A stretch of DNA of 64,000 bases from the NCBI GenBank assembly GCA_963556145.1, contig OY744470.1, forward strand, positions 5,022,001 to 5,086,000, given 5' to 3'. The translations under genes and the position numbers were made by a program. This stretch comes from Hygrocybe punicea (taxonomy: Eukaryota > Basidiomycota > Agaricomycetes > Agaricales > Hygrophoraceae). Below, piece by piece: positions 1 to 11,284 of this stretch (positions are counted from its first letter, which is position 1; each line of letters starts with the position of its first letter). The notes under the pieces are model-generated. The model was not told the DNA's origin. It made no database searches and saw nothing but the letters and a program-made list of their open reading frames with translations.

Positions 1-953
1 CTCTTGATGAACCAGCAGCTTGACAAAGTTGTGGCCGCTCATACTGATTTCACAAGTTGGGGAATGTTAAATGGTACATGTCTTTCTGCAGCAATCCTTG
101 CAGTTGGTAAGTATACTGTTTTGTTCATGCAATCATTATACCAAACAACCCATCCAGAACAGGATAATGGTCTCGACTATGGCAATGGTCACCCTGCCAA
201 CATTGGCCCCAACCACCATAGCAATGACATCGATGATGATGATGATGATGATTGGGCTATTGCTGGGCTGACTGATTTTGCACAGGTAGACCTTGCTAGA
301 ACTGTGTACAAACAGTACCATGTGGAAGAACTCATGACTGAACTCAATCTACCATACCTCCACAAACTTATCCGAAAGTTTCTTTACAACCAACTCCATC
401 TCAATGGCCCCCTCACCTTGTTGGATGTTCCACTCTCAGCCTGCCCCTCATTTGAGGGGAAGGTTTCTGTTTACCTCTCAGCTGTCACAACCTATTACGC
501 ACCCAGTGATCCTAGTGGGATTGGCGGTATGCATCGTAAACACATTCGTGCAGCCCCTTCCTGGCAGCTGTGTGCACCCCGATATGATTGCTTGTCAATT
601 CAAACCCAGAATGTCCTGGAATGTGCAGTCTTGATGTCGCCCGTGTCTTGCAATTTCTTTCTTTCAACTTCCATGGTACTACCTATCCCTGCACCCTAGT
701 CCATTGGTTCTCACACATCAGTGATGAACCTGATGTAGACACTGGCATGTGGATGGTGCAACCCATACCAAATGCTGATGGACCCCTTGCTGTGATTCAC
801 CTTGATTGCGTGGTCCATGCTGCACATCTCATTGGAATATATGGTGATCATTTTTTACCACCTGGTTTTCACTTCTCTCACTCTCTGGACAGTTTTCACA
901 CATTCTACATCAACAAGTATGCTGATCACCACATGTTTGAAGCTGTCTTTTAG
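1..953 (+). pseudogene. Plavaka-type transposase, 3' fragment with frameshift
   Basis: The C-terminal part of a Plavaka-family transposase, cut off on the left by the window edge. It matches, block by block, the C-terminus of the longer transposase at 47,221-50,511. Shared blocks include LIRKFLYNQLH, YAPSDPSGIGGMHR, LVHWFSHISDEP, DTGMW and FYINKYADHH. A GAT/GAC microsatellite near 230-252 encodes an Asp run where the other copy has an acidic Glu/Asp stretch. The frame changes by one base between about 600 and 620: RYDCLSI is read in the first frame, PECPGMCSLDVARVLQF in another. The original stop follows KYADHHMFEAVF at 953. The catalytic part lies outside the window, so nothing can be said of it. 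Confidence 0.82.
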
Positions 954-1152
954 TTTAGTGGTCAATGACTAGACCATTGGTAGTTACCTATTGTGCTGTA
1001 GCACTCGAACAATTGATGCAGACACCCCCAATTAATATTTCAGTATTGCAAGCCACTGTCCATCATTCAGTTCCCTCCTCCATCCATCAAAAGATACATA
1101 TATTCCATTCAATATACTAATACATCTCGATGTGTTCACCAGCGCCTATAAA
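954..1152. other. Short spacer after the Plavaka relic
   Basis: AT-rich DNA between the end of the transposase relic and a decayed gene on the other strand. No gene or repeat was recognised. It may include the element's terminus, but no inverted repeat partner could be found in the window. Confidence 0.4.
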
Positions 1153-2122
1153 TTATCCCCTTCTTTTGTTTCCGTCACGGTATTGCCCTTTCTTTGACCC
1201 CCAGATTTGCGATGCATCAAAATCCCCACTGTCATCACCATCAAATGCTGAATCTTGCTGTTGCTTTTGCTTCCACCTCATGTTGTGAGCTTGGATGCCT
1301 TTCAATGTGTAATGGGGAAATTCTGAGAAATCCAATGTCCACGAGACATCATGAAGATCATGCATTTCTACCTTATCCTTGGGTTTCATAGAGCCAGTGA
1401 CGAGCATCGAGATCAAGTTCAGCTTTGGTCTCGGAGAGCCTGATCTCAAAGACAATCAGGGGAAATGCCTGCTCATCATCTGGATCGAGTTGGATCTTGA
1501 AGGATGCATCAGCCCCTTTTTCACGGGTGCGACGGCCGCTTGCATTCTCAAGATGAGATCCTAGGCAATTTGTTTGGACCTGGGGGACATAGGCTTTGAT
1601 GTCATTAACCAATTGTGTGTGAATGGAGGTGATGGGGTAAACCAAAGCTTCATGTGCAGATGATAGCAGCAGATACATAACCAGCTTCTCATCAATCCAG
1701 CTATAGGCATGTCACATGTTGCCATTCGCGGATTCAAGTGCATCGCATACTTGATCAAAGTCATTCTTTTAAACCTTGACATCTAGTCTGTTCTCCCGAC
1801 TCCTGGTGATAAATTCATAAACTTTGTCAATGCCATCAGATTGAAACTGCTGGTTGAGTGACGGAGGCCTGATATGTGATGATGTGGATTTGTCATATAA
1901 ATGAGAATCGTGGCTTTGCGCCATGACTGACGATTGGTCGAGTGACAGACAATTGCTTTGTGGCAGTGTCGGTAAATCATGCCAACTTGAATGCTGTTCA
2001 GAATTATGTGCTTTGGCGTGAGCCGAAGGCATTGTTTGAGGATTGTGGTAAGTGGCAGCAGCATGATCATAGGAAACCAGATTATGGGCTGAACCACCAA
2101 CTTGAAAACTGATGCTGGCCAT
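1153..2122 (-). pseudogene. Decayed gene of unknown function
   Basis: Two long open stretches on the minus strand (2122-1769 and 1678-1373) share one frame. They are separated only by a TAA and a TGA, and between these the reading stays protein-like (DFDQVCDALESANGNM, then HAYSWIDEKLVMYLLLSSAHE). The second part runs through IQLDPDDEQAFPLIVFEIRL and AELDLDARHWLYETQG. After that a frame change leads into a tail rich in Lys, Gln and Asp ending at 1153. The family could not be named. The N-terminal third is low complexity (Ser, His, Gln). The TGA fits a former CGA arginine codon. A real but dead gene is the simplest reading. Confidence 0.5.
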
Positions 2123-3943
2123 GAATCCTCACTCAGGCTGTGACTGGCAGGCTGCATCATGATAACACTGGGAGTTAGCCATCTCTCAAATGTCACACTG
2201 ACTCCCAGCCAAATGTAGCAAAAAACTCAAATCGTGCTTTATAACATGAGCTTACTCACTAAAGCTATAAGGTAGCTTGAAAACAGTTTCAAGTTGATTG
2301 ATAAAAAATTGGTGATACGGCAGCTGCAGCGCCAGTATGCCAGTGAGTTACTACTAGTAGTACTAGTAATAAACTATTACATAATTACATAATATGCTCA
2401 GTTGAACCCGTGAACCATTCCCAATGTCAGCAACCCTTGCCTCATTGGCTTGCCCTGTCACCACTTGCACCCCATTCTAACACTGGCTCCCAGGCTGCCA
2501 ACTTGAAAGGTCTAAGCATAGGTGCTAAGGACAGACAGGAACCGCCATGCCCACTGACCTGCCAGGATCTCTCAAACACCTTCCGGCTGTGTGGCTTTGG
2601 GATTTTTGTCGACTCCACATACAACCCAGACATTTGGCGATATGGTCACGGTGAAGTCACATGCAGGCCTAGATGGAATACTGGGGCTTGGGGAGGTCAT
2701 GAATATACCATTGACAGCTTCCCAGAAGCAGCCAGTACTTCTGCTCAAGGTCCAGGAGAAGGAGAAGGACAGGGATAAGTAGTGGAGTATGGGCCGCAGG
2801 AGGAAGGACTCCAAGGAAAAGGAAAGGAAAATGAGAAACAAGAAGAGGAGCCACAAAATGTAGGTTATTATTCTCTTCTGCCCTTCATCCACTGACAACC
2901 TACCTTTTCTCCCACAGCCCCCAAGCCAAATAAGAGTTCTGTGGAAGCCCACACGTGTTTCAACTCACTTGGAGATCTTTCTCACATCTCACATCTTCAC
3001 CAGCTAATTCCACCTTCCATAATGTCTCACATGATGGCGTTCAGCCTTCCCCACCTCTGGTGTACTCCTGATCAGGGACACCCACTACTGGTGGGCTTCT
3101 TGCTGTTCCAGATCACAAGCACCCCAAAGGTAACGTGAAGAGGTTGAAGGTGTGAAGAGGTCGAAGGCAAGAAGGGGAAGGGTGTGGAAAAGGTGCAAAT
3201 GGCATGCATATTGATGAGCAGTTTCAAAGCTGGTGCCCTACGAAAGAAGCAAAGCATTCTCGGTCTGGGGCTTCCTGTGTCAATCTCCATGCCCACCCTG
3301 CAGGGCGGCTCCACCGTGTCCAGTAATTGGCTGTCAGTTGAGTCTGTTCCTGCCCACAGCGACGCGTACAGACACGTAGATGTCGAGCGGATCATCTCTG
3401 TGCCCATTGTCATCCATTCATCATCAGGGTGTTCTGTCTGGTGGGTGTGAAGGCTTCTCCACCGACACCTGGGTTTTTGCCACTCCTGATACCAGCATCA
3501 TTGAATATAGCTTCCGCTCCAGCTCCTGCCGCTTTACTTGTGTTCCATGCTCAGTTGATTGACGATGAGCAGAACCTTGGTGAAGTTGATGAGGGATGTC
3601 ATTCATCTTCTGAGGACGATACCAAGAAGTCATTTGATTTCACCGGGGCTCGTTGAACGAATTGGGTTGTTGTCCATACAGCCACGAAGATTGACCTGCG
3701 GTATGGATTCAAGGATGGTGTTGAGATCCCTCCCTGTACCAACTGTGCCTACACCTGCCATGTGTGTGCTTGCAGCTGAGTTAATGAAGGAGGAGAGCTC
3801 CTAGGGTGTGTTCAGGCTTTGATGAGTTTTCATGACCTGGATCTGACAGTTTGGGTGTCATGGCTCTTAATACTGATATTGGTTGTCTTAATTTGCTTCT
3901 GGTTGATTTGCTTCTTATTTCTGTCTTACTTCTGCATTTTTTC
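2123..3943. other. Region with no assignable gene
   Basis: Reading frames of 60-120 codons occur on both strands, for example a Pro/Gly-rich frame at 2410-2778 and an acidic Ser-rich frame at 3429-3656. None shows a recognised motif, splice pattern or repeat partner. From about 3820 to 3970 the plus strand is T-rich with tracts of TTGCTTCTGGTTGATTTGC type. Decayed transposon sequence is likely, but this is only inferred. Confidence 0.35.
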
Positions 3944-4285
3944 TTATTTTGTCTGGTTTGTGCTTGGGCAAGAAACTACTAAGAACAATTCAAGACCTGA
4001 CTTGTGTCTTGGCTGTCTTAGTGATCTTAATTTCAAAATCAAGACAGCTAAGTAATATTGGGTTTTCCTGATGAGATTGAGGGCCCATTGGAATACAGGT
4101 TGCCGCAAGGTGGAGTGCTTGGAAAGAGTAGACAGTAGCTTGGTGGGGTGGTTGAGGACGTCAAGAACAATGGTGTTGTGTGATACGGCAGGCTCTTGTA
4201 TGATAAATTCCACAAAGTCACTGAGGGTGGTGTGATTCTCAGAGAAGCAATGGAGAATGGCCTGTGTAGACTGAGTATTGAGCAT
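3944..4285 (-). pseudogene. Possible exon of a transposon-associated gene
   Basis: An open frame of 113 codons. Its first two thirds look like real protein: LHCFSENHTTLSDFVEFIIQ, then EPAVSHNTIVLDVLNHPTKLL and LSKHSTLRQPVFQWALNLI. The pattern (short helical segments, QEP motif) resembles the N-terminal part of large multi-copy genes of unknown function in Agaricomycetes that accompany transposons. No neighbouring exon was found, so this is probably a detached piece. Family assignment is from memory of such proteins and is weak. Confidence 0.35.
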
Positions 4286-4706
4286 TCTCGAATAACTGCT
4301 GGCTATGTCTCAATTGGGACGGATAAGACAGTGCCGCTTTGTTTACTAACATTTTCTTCAAGCAGGGTAGGAATAAGAGTCCTGACTTTCAATTTACACA
4401 GGGCGGAGACTCAATATCCCGGTATACTGTAGTCTTCCTCTCACCCTCTCGAAAGCGGCTTGGCAGGAGCCTGGATATCTGCACATTATTTGATCGCAAA
4501 GAATCCTCATCGGTCTCCTGTGATAGTTACAGGGATCCTGAACACAATTTTTCAATAAGAGTGACAACAGGAATGTTTCGTTTGACAGACGTGATACAAA
4601 AACGACCGATCATATAGGTACAAAGGACTAAAATGGAAAATAACAGACCGAATACGGAATACGGTATCTCTCCGTGAGAGATCTTTCTTGGCTGCGATCT
4701 TAGATC

Positions 4707-5234
4707 TCAGACCTTGCGCTCATAAGCCTCTTCCATGGTGAGGTATCCTTTACCCTCGGTATCATAAAGAGCCCACTTAGCGGCCAACTCCCTGCGTGTA
4801 TCGGCAGTCGAGAATGTGTACCACTCATGGAACGTAAGCATGCCGTCGCCGTCATTATCAGCAACAATGAACTTGCCCCTAACCAAGTAACATGAGCGAC
4901 CTAGCACTACACGTAATCGGACAACAGCTTACTGGCAATCGTTGCTCTGATCGACCTCGCGATAGTTTTGGGCCTCCAAGTGCAGATTCGATTTGCGCCT
5001 GCACCCACCGTCACAGTTGCAGCAGAAGATGTTGCTACGTCGTTTTCGTTGTGTTGTCAGATAATGGCCGCAACAAGCTCGCACGGCGATGTACGCTTAC
5101 CATCGTCCATATCCACAGCAAGGAGTGGGGTTCGTGCCATCCCTGCACAGATCGGCGGATTTGCAGCAATCAGCAGCAACAGGCAGCAGGGAATAGCTCA
5201 GGAGCATGAGCATGGCAAAGATTCTGTTCTTCAT
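4707..5234 (-). CDS. Secreted Cys-rich EF-hand protein, 3 exons
   Basis: Splicing three exons (5234-5101, 5034-4933, 4878-4707) gives 135 residues. Both introns (66 and 54 bases) have GT..AG borders and keep phase. Residues 1 to about 21 form a signal peptide (MKNRIFAMLMLLSYSLLPVA). Next comes a dense Cys module: CCKSADLCRDGT, then CCGYGRCNIFCCNCDGGC, with the exon 1-2 junction inside a Cys codon. Then a canonical EF-hand calcium loop, DNDGDGMLTFHEW, and a second, degenerate one, YDTEGKGYLTMEEA. The mature protein is likely exported, disulfide-bonded and calcium-binding. Small secreted proteins with this layout are common in Agaricomycetes; their role is unknown. The gene looks intact, unlike its neighbours. 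Confidence 0.83.
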
Positions 5235-6016
5235 GACGATATTAACAGTGGGGGGTGTGGGGGGTTTTGTAGAAGCAGCTGAGTCGGAACCTGAACATCA
5301 TGGCGGATTAAATACTCTCATAACGAGGGTGGTAGGGACAAGACCCCCCCTAAACACGGTGTCTGATAACAATCGGTTTGAATTGTTTTGCCGATGTGAC
5401 AGCAAGCGATGGTACCGAATAGAAGGTTTGACGCCGCCTTGGATTCTTCTACCCGTTGACCCATGACCATCATTATGTGAAGTGTATGGGGCATAGTGAG
5501 GCACGATAGCCTCCGAAGCAGTCGCGTCCCGCTCGGCAAACGTAATTGATGTTGACATGCGAAAGGTTCCGAAATACTGTTGGAAAATTCGCCGACTCCA
5601 ACCCTTGACGCTTGAACGTGGTGGTACTGCTAGTGGCTGGAGCCGGCCAACAGTCAGTAAGGACATGGCTGCAAGGTCAACGATGAACCTATTCTTGATG
5701 GTACAGATAATAACAATCCACACTAGCTTCTATAGTCTGATTCGCTTCCCCGTCGTTGACCCGAGTAGAATACGGAACAAAGTTAGTAGAATACGGAACT
5801 TTAGTAGAGTTAATTAAATAACAAATATAGATACATACAGCATCGGGAGAGAAAATGGCACGGCAGCCTTTCAACGGTTTGATAGATATCTCCGGTGCAT
5901 AGCCCAGAATGCACGATACGAGCGGATACAGGCCTGCAAAGTCATCGACCACGACACCCCATTACAGGCAACCAGAGTCATCGAAACAAGTGCAAACAAC
6001 GTGATCGCCGATCGCA
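5235..6016. other. Intergenic region with unassigned coding-like stretches
   Basis: On the minus strand, frames at 5298-5723 and 5689-5952 contain plausible protein segments such as GLYPLVSCILGYAPEISIKP and MGQRVEESKAASNLLFGTIA, with intron-like borders between them. No domain was recognised and no consistent spliced model could be built. The region also serves as the upstream region of the PEX1 relic (+) and of the EF-hand gene (-). The AATACGGAAC motif occurs twice near 5770-5802. Confidence 0.3.
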
Positions 6017-7638
6017 ATGCCGCGACGAGGTCTCTGCGGTCGTGGTCAATCTCCCGATATCGTTGTACGGTCCTCTGCTCGAACGAAATGTCGTGCGTAC
6101 AACCCGTTTATTTGTCGCGCACGGTGTCCTCACCGACTCGAACAGTGACAGCAATCACTCGCCGTCCACCTGTCGAATCCAACGGTGACCGCGTTCCTCG
6201 GCTGGACGGGAATGCCGTCTGCTTCATCCCTCGCTCACTTCAACTCGGATTCGTCCATTGACACCGTCGAGATCGATCCCTAGTATGCTCGCGCTCTCGG
6301 TCTTGCTCAAGGTGACACAGTCAGTGTACATCCCGTTGCCTGTCTTCTGCCACTCACTGTCAGCCAGGTCGACATTGGTCTCCTTCACGACCTCCCTTTC
6401 GCAACTTCCGTCGCGACAGAACCCCTCACATTCGATGACTGGGAGATCATCGTCCGTAATTCTGGTTTCCAACTCGTCCTAACTAATACCTCCTTTTCCA
6501 CAGGAATTACATGCTTCTCGTGTCGAATCAACACTGCTCTCCCAAGTTCGTGTCGCCAATATTGGTCAGGAAATCGACGTTTGGGTCCTCGGCCGCACCC
6601 GTGTCCGTCTTCTTGTCGGTACGTCTGCTTCATCTCGCCCTTGGCCCCACACCGATACATGCCCTCTGCACAGTATCCGTCGACCCCAACTCCCAAAGTA
6701 ACGCCCTTCTTCTCACCACCAACACTCAAGTCTCCATTGCCCCAAAAATACACACCTCCACCAAACGAGCTACCACGCTGTCACCACAGACCACAACCAA
6801 AGCACCTTCCAAACCTATACCTTTCCCAAAAATGCTCAGAGTACTTCCACCTCGCCTCCTTCCCCATGCCGCACATACCTTTCACACCGGCCCCGAGACC
6901 CTTGCAATGGTTTCACCACAAATCTATACCGAACTCACCCAATCTCAGAAAAATCCACTTCTCACTCCTCCCAGTACGAGTTCGGAAGCCGCCTCGGTTG
7001 TCAACACCCCTTCGATGATCACATACCACAGGTGCACCATCCGTCGCCTCCCTCCTCCTTCTCCGCCCGACCAGACATCAGCCCAAGCACCGCCGCCTCC
7101 CGCCCCACGCGTCCTACACCCCACTTCCTCGGATACTGCCAAGGGTGGAGAGGTGGGCCCAGCGAAGGACAAGGACGATGACAAGGACAAGGAGAAAGAG
7201 AAGGTGATTTATGTCGGCTGGAGCACCGAAATTCCCGAGCGCCACATCGCGCCCACATTTCTCTGGCAAGGCCTGGGCGAGTGGGACCTCGTTGTGTGCG
7301 TGTCCGTCCTCAGATTACGCCAGACGTGCTGGCATCGAGACCGTTGCTTAATGTTATTTGCCCAGGATAACTTTGGCGCCGGCGGAGAATCCCACCGTTA
7401 CCATAGCCCACAAAGACCTGGACCATACCTCAGTCGCGTACGTACTCAACCCAACTCCCCCACTTCTCCACCTGCTCAACTCAACGCAAAATAAAAACAC
7501 AGAAACCCCACCCCCTCACCTACGTCCACCTCCTGTCTCGCAGGCGTTGACGACATTCTCTCTCACTGCGCCAGCTTCTGTCTGTATACCCTTGCGCTTC
7601 ATGCCTCAAAGCGCGTCGTTCACGGCGGGCGGGCGTGA
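6017..7638 (+). pseudogene. PEX1: PEX1 (peroxisomal AAA ATPase), 5' part only
   Basis: PEX1 is one of two AAA ATPases that pull the receptor PEX5 out of the peroxisome membrane. The reading starts at ATG 6017 (MPRR). It continues through VVVNLPISLYGPLLERNV, FLGWTGMPSASSLAHFNSD, YARALGLAQGDTVSVHPVA and EPLTFDDWEII, an N-terminal double-psi-barrel pattern. Across an intron (6452-6503, with CTAAC branch site) it reaches SRVESTLLSQVRVANIGQE and VWVLGRTRVRLLV. A second intron (6619-6673) leads to ALLLTTNTQVSIAPK and VIYVGWSTEIPERHI. Later exons give ITLAPAENPTVTIAHKDLDH and GVDDILSHCASFCLYTLALH. Damage: a one-base shift after MPRR, another near 6190, and TAG at 6281-6283 where CAG fits. The copy stops before the AAA modules and abuts a hydrolase fragment at about 7638. 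Confidence 0.85.
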
Positions 7639-9277
7639 TAACGGTGTTTTAGACCATGTCACTACCGATGTGGTTGCTCGGGACATGCTCAAGATTGTCC
7701 AAGCACACGGTCGCGACAAAGTCAATTATTGGGGCTTCTCGTATGTTGTTGTGCTGCACATGTTTATCCTTCTGACTCATCACGTCGATCAAGCTACGGG
7801 TCAATATTGGGCGCCACATTTGCTACAATGTTTCCTGTAAGACTCTAAATGATCGTCCGATTTATTTCTGCTATATTCTGTTCCTCTAGAATAACGTTGA
7901 ACGTCTTATCATCGACGGTCAGCAACTCTAGCTGAACTTGAAGAACTGTTCATCCTGTTCCTCCCTACAGGCGTTGTTGATCCTGAGGACTTTTTCAAGT
8001 GTAAGATCATCAATCTTGACTCCCTCTTCTACTGAAATTTTGCGATAGCACGATGGACCGGTAACCTTCGCGATACAGACAAAGTGTTGGAAGTTTTCTT
8101 CAAGGACTGCAACTCTGCTGGTCCCAGTGGATGCCCTTTCTATGCTCCAACACCTGGTGACATATCACAGAAGCTGACAAATATCCTCGAGTCCCTGCGC
8201 GAGAAACCGGTTCCTGTTCAGACCGGAAGCTCCTACGGAATGGTCGATTATTCGATGCTTCAAACTTTGCTTTTCAGTAGTCTCTATCACCCTTACGGAC
8301 TGTTCCCTGCGCTTGCCAAAGCATTGTCTGACCTTGAACACGGAGACGCAGCTGGAATATTCGGGCTTGCTTCTTTGTTACAACTTCCTGGAACGAGGCA
8401 ATTCCAGTGCTCTTGCGATGTCTCGTCCGACCCATTTTATGAAAACATTTTTGAGGCTCAAATGGCTATAGTTTGCTCAGATGGCGAGGAAGTTCGAGAT
8501 ACGATTGAAGGTTTGCAGCGCTACTACGAGAAACCGGCCAGACAATCGAGATGGGCAGACCAATATTAGGATTGGATGCTCGTGTGTTTCTCCAGTGTCT
8601 CCTCTATGAAACACATCTGACTTTCTTTCAACCTTCAGAGGGTGGCGCTCTCGCGCGAAGGATCACTTCTCAGGTATAGTTGACTTTTTTTTCTTTCATT
8701 TTCACTAGAAGGAGAAGCTGTATATGATCGACAGGACCACTCGGTGGTAACACTAGCTTTCCATTACTACTTATCGGCAACACGGCAGGTAGGGACTTTT
8801 TTATTACCTGTTCGATGGTCTCTATACTGACCTCATACCGTTGAAAGACCCTGTCACACCGCTCTGGGCGTACGTGGCTGAACTTGCAGTGTCATCTCAT
8901 GTTTTTAATTGTATCGTGCCTATAGAGCTCACAAGGTTTCGAAAAGCTTTCCTGGCTCGGTGGTCTTGACTCAGGATTGGCTCAGCTTCTTCTCGGTTTA
9001 CTCACATAGCTACTGTCAGCACTGCACCCTTTCTGGACCTTCGCTCTGCACCTCAAAGCACGTCCGTCAATATCTCGAGTTTGGGGTCCTACCAAAGGCT
9101 GGGACTGTTTGCCCTGTGAATAAGCGGATATTCCCTTCTGTAACAACAGCTCAAGCGGAGGGGGAGGAGGAGGAGGCACTTGATGAGACCTTGGATGAAA
9201 ATGACCGTGACCTCCTCAAGGCTGCTGATGTTTTAAGCAGTTCTTACAGGCTCCCCTTTCCTCTATTAAATTTCTGA
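7639..9277 (+). pseudogene. Secreted-type alpha/beta-hydrolase (TAP-like), 3' part
   Basis: Belongs to the alpha/beta-hydrolases with a C-terminal TAP-like domain, related to tripeptidyl aminopeptidases. The copy begins in mid-protein at VLDHVTTDVVARDMLKIVQA, directly after PEX1 sequence; the N-terminus is missing. The nucleophile elbow GFSYGS is split by an intron (7741-7793). Further small introns separate ATFATMFP, NNVERLIIDG and VVDPEDFFK. A long exon follows (8050-8569), with ESLREKPVPVQTGSSYGMVD. A frame slip near 8560 precedes GWRSRAKDHFSGPLGGNTSF and PLLLIGNTADPVTPLW, which holds the catalytic Asp. In the last exon, ending CTSKHVRQYLEFG and GTVCPVNKRIF, the place of the catalytic His appears to read Tyr (TAC). 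An acidic tail ends at 9277. It cannot be functional as it stands. Confidence 0.8.
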
Positions 9278-9387
9278 AATTATAACTGTGTTGTTTCTGA
9301 TTTATCACCGTCTGGGGTTCGGGGGTATTGCATTGGGGATCGGTCATGGTAATGAAGACGAGTCATACCCGCTCAGTCCTTCCCACA

Positions 9388-10506
9388 CTACATCAAGTCT
9401 ACGTTCTCCCGACCACACTGCGTAATAACCCACAGTTCCTTTAGCCCTGGAAATATTTTCGGCTTATTACCAAATAACATCTCCAAAACGAGACCCTTCA
9501 GATTCTCGTGCACTTCCAATACTTCCACCGTTGGAAACGTTCTTGCCAAATTCTCTAGCAGTCGTCTATTCTGTAGTTGTGATTCGACGTTTGGGGGTTC
9601 GAATGGTAATGGATAGATGAAACAAAACAAGTCGGCCTGGTGAAGTACCAAACGTCGAAGTCCTGGAGCTGACATGTAAGAAACGCCGTCTGGCACTCGT
9701 TCGGTGAACTCCAGCATCGACAGGGCAGGGAATGTGCCCGTAAGGCGTCTGTTGACGTCAACTTCGCCTCCAATGATCAACGTCTCGAGGGTATGCAGGG
9801 AAAAGTTGTTAAGCTCGACAGAACTGAGTGGATATTTGGAAGGATATGTGATATGTAGCATTTTCAGATTCGGAAAGCTATTATTTTGTCCGATAAATGG
9901 AGATCGGCAATATAGGACATTGAGCTCCTCGAGATTAGGGGCACTTGGAAAAGCGTGGAAGTCGATTTTGTTTCGCTCCAGCGTGAGGCACTTGAGACGA
10001 GGCATGGGCTGTGAGATGAGGTTCGCAATGCTTGGCCAGTAGTCACTATCGTGGGTGTCGTTTAACTGAAGCGTCTCCCATCGAGGTAGGTGGACGTAAT
10101 CTGGCGCTCCACCGGAAATCACTTCGATGACTGGTAGCATGACCGCGCGTAATTGGAGAATAAAAATCTGGAGAGGGGATGGGCCTGCTCGTTCCAGTCT
10201 TCGTTTAAAAATATTGACCCAATCACGAGTCAACGTAGCATCTTCCCAGATAAATTCGCCCGCTTTCACCATCGCTGCTGAGACCACGAATTTCGTCCAT
10301 AAAGTAGGTTCACTATTCGCGACTGCGCTCCACCAGCGACATACTTGCAGCAGTGTTTCGGGAAACGTGTCTGGTAGCGAGACATATGTCTTGAAGATCG
10401 TTGCAAGGAGTTCGTACGGTAATTGTAGTGAGTCCTTTCATTGATGTTTGGTACGAAGGGTACGTTAGCAAAGAGGGGATGAAAATTCGCTATAGAGGCT
10501 CACCAT
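9388..10506 (-). CDS. F-box/leucine-rich-repeat protein
   Basis: The main exon, 10434-9388, starts with DSLQLPYELLATIFKTYVSL and VCRWWSAVANSEPTLWTKFV. This is an F-box, which would bind Skp1 in an SCF ubiquitin ligase. Irregular leucine-rich repeats follow (PRLKCLTLERNKIDFHAF, NLEELNVLYCRS, NLKMLHITYP, ALSMLEFTERVPDG, GLRRLVLHQADLF, TVEVLEVHENL), the usual substrate-recognition part. A start codon at 10506-10504 is in phase if a 68-base intron (10503-10436/5, GTGAGC donor, GCTAAC branch, AAAG acceptor) is removed. The total is then about 349 residues. Fungal F-box/LRR genes of this kind are large families with unknown targets. The start lies only about 52 bases from the divergent cyclodeaminase-like start, suggesting a shared promoter. 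Confidence 0.72.
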
Positions 10507-10558
10507 TCGTGGTGCCGTAGTGGGCGTCGGTGATCAAATCGCACCTAAGGTCACTGCT

Positions 10559-11284
10559 ATGTCTTTACTAGTTCTAGAAGTCGACCATTTAGCGTCAACC
10601 CTCTCGACAGAGGAGCTTTTACCGCTGGTGGGCCTCGTTTTTACTCGACTCTCCTTGTTCCGCACGACACAGGACTATGATTCCTACCGAAACCTACATT
10701 TCCATTTTCTTGCCCGGGCGTATCTACACAGACTACACCGCAATCAAAGTCGTATCCTACCCAATCAATCCCCAGCCAACTGTCCAGGCTTACCTGCATC
10801 GACTCTCTTGATCGATGAAGCCACTGGGGGGTGTGAAAGCTATTGTTCAATGCCCGGAGTCTGACTGCAGTCAAAACTGCTGCTGGTTTGCTTTCTTTTT
10901 CTTGATTCCTTATTTATATCCAACATTTTATTACTCAAAGGTTCACTGCTTGCAAACACCGTCTGCTTGGACCTACGCAGCCGCACACGCTGGTCGCATT
11001 TGGCGCAGGGAAGCCCACATTAATCTCCATCTCGGTGCGTATGAATCGATTGCTACGTGCACGGTCGTCAACAGGTCAATAAATCCCCGTGTTCAGAGCC
11101 TAATCGCTCGCCTCCGGTCTCGACATTTCTTCAAAGGTTTCATTTCTCGGCCATCACGCCCGATGGAGCGACGTTTGGCCACGCAGTAGGAAGCCCAATC
11201 ACCGTTATGGAATGGGTCAACTCTGCGGACATCATCTGCACCGCTACACCTTCTGTTTACATTTCAATAATGCGGGATCATTAG
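10559..11284 (+). pseudogene. Ornithine cyclodeaminase/mu-crystallin-like gene, 5' part
   Basis: The family consists of NAD(P)-binding enzymes that act on amino or imino acids. Pieces in the expected order but in changing frames are: MSLLVLEVDHL and LSTEELLPLVGLVFTRLS; RHRTMIPTETYISIFLPGRI and TAIKVVSYPIN; GLPASTLLIDEATGG with VKAIV; NARSLTAVKTAAGLLS; then REAHINLHLGAYESIATCTV, VNRSINPRVQSLIARL and EWVNSADIICTATPS. The last piece is the nucleotide-binding part. At least three frame changes are needed, so the copy is dead. It stops at about 11,275-11,284, where a permease begins in the opposite direction. The rest of the enzyme is absent. Confidence 0.78.

Noticed and set aside
6385..6753. Minus-strand frames over the PEX1 relic
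   Set aside because: Antisense shadows; the plus strand gives PEX1 residues with introns.
9388..10287. F-box/LRR gene taken as starting at the internal ATG 10,287
   Set aside because: The F-box motif itself lies upstream in the same frame (to 10,434), so the longer spliced model is preferred.
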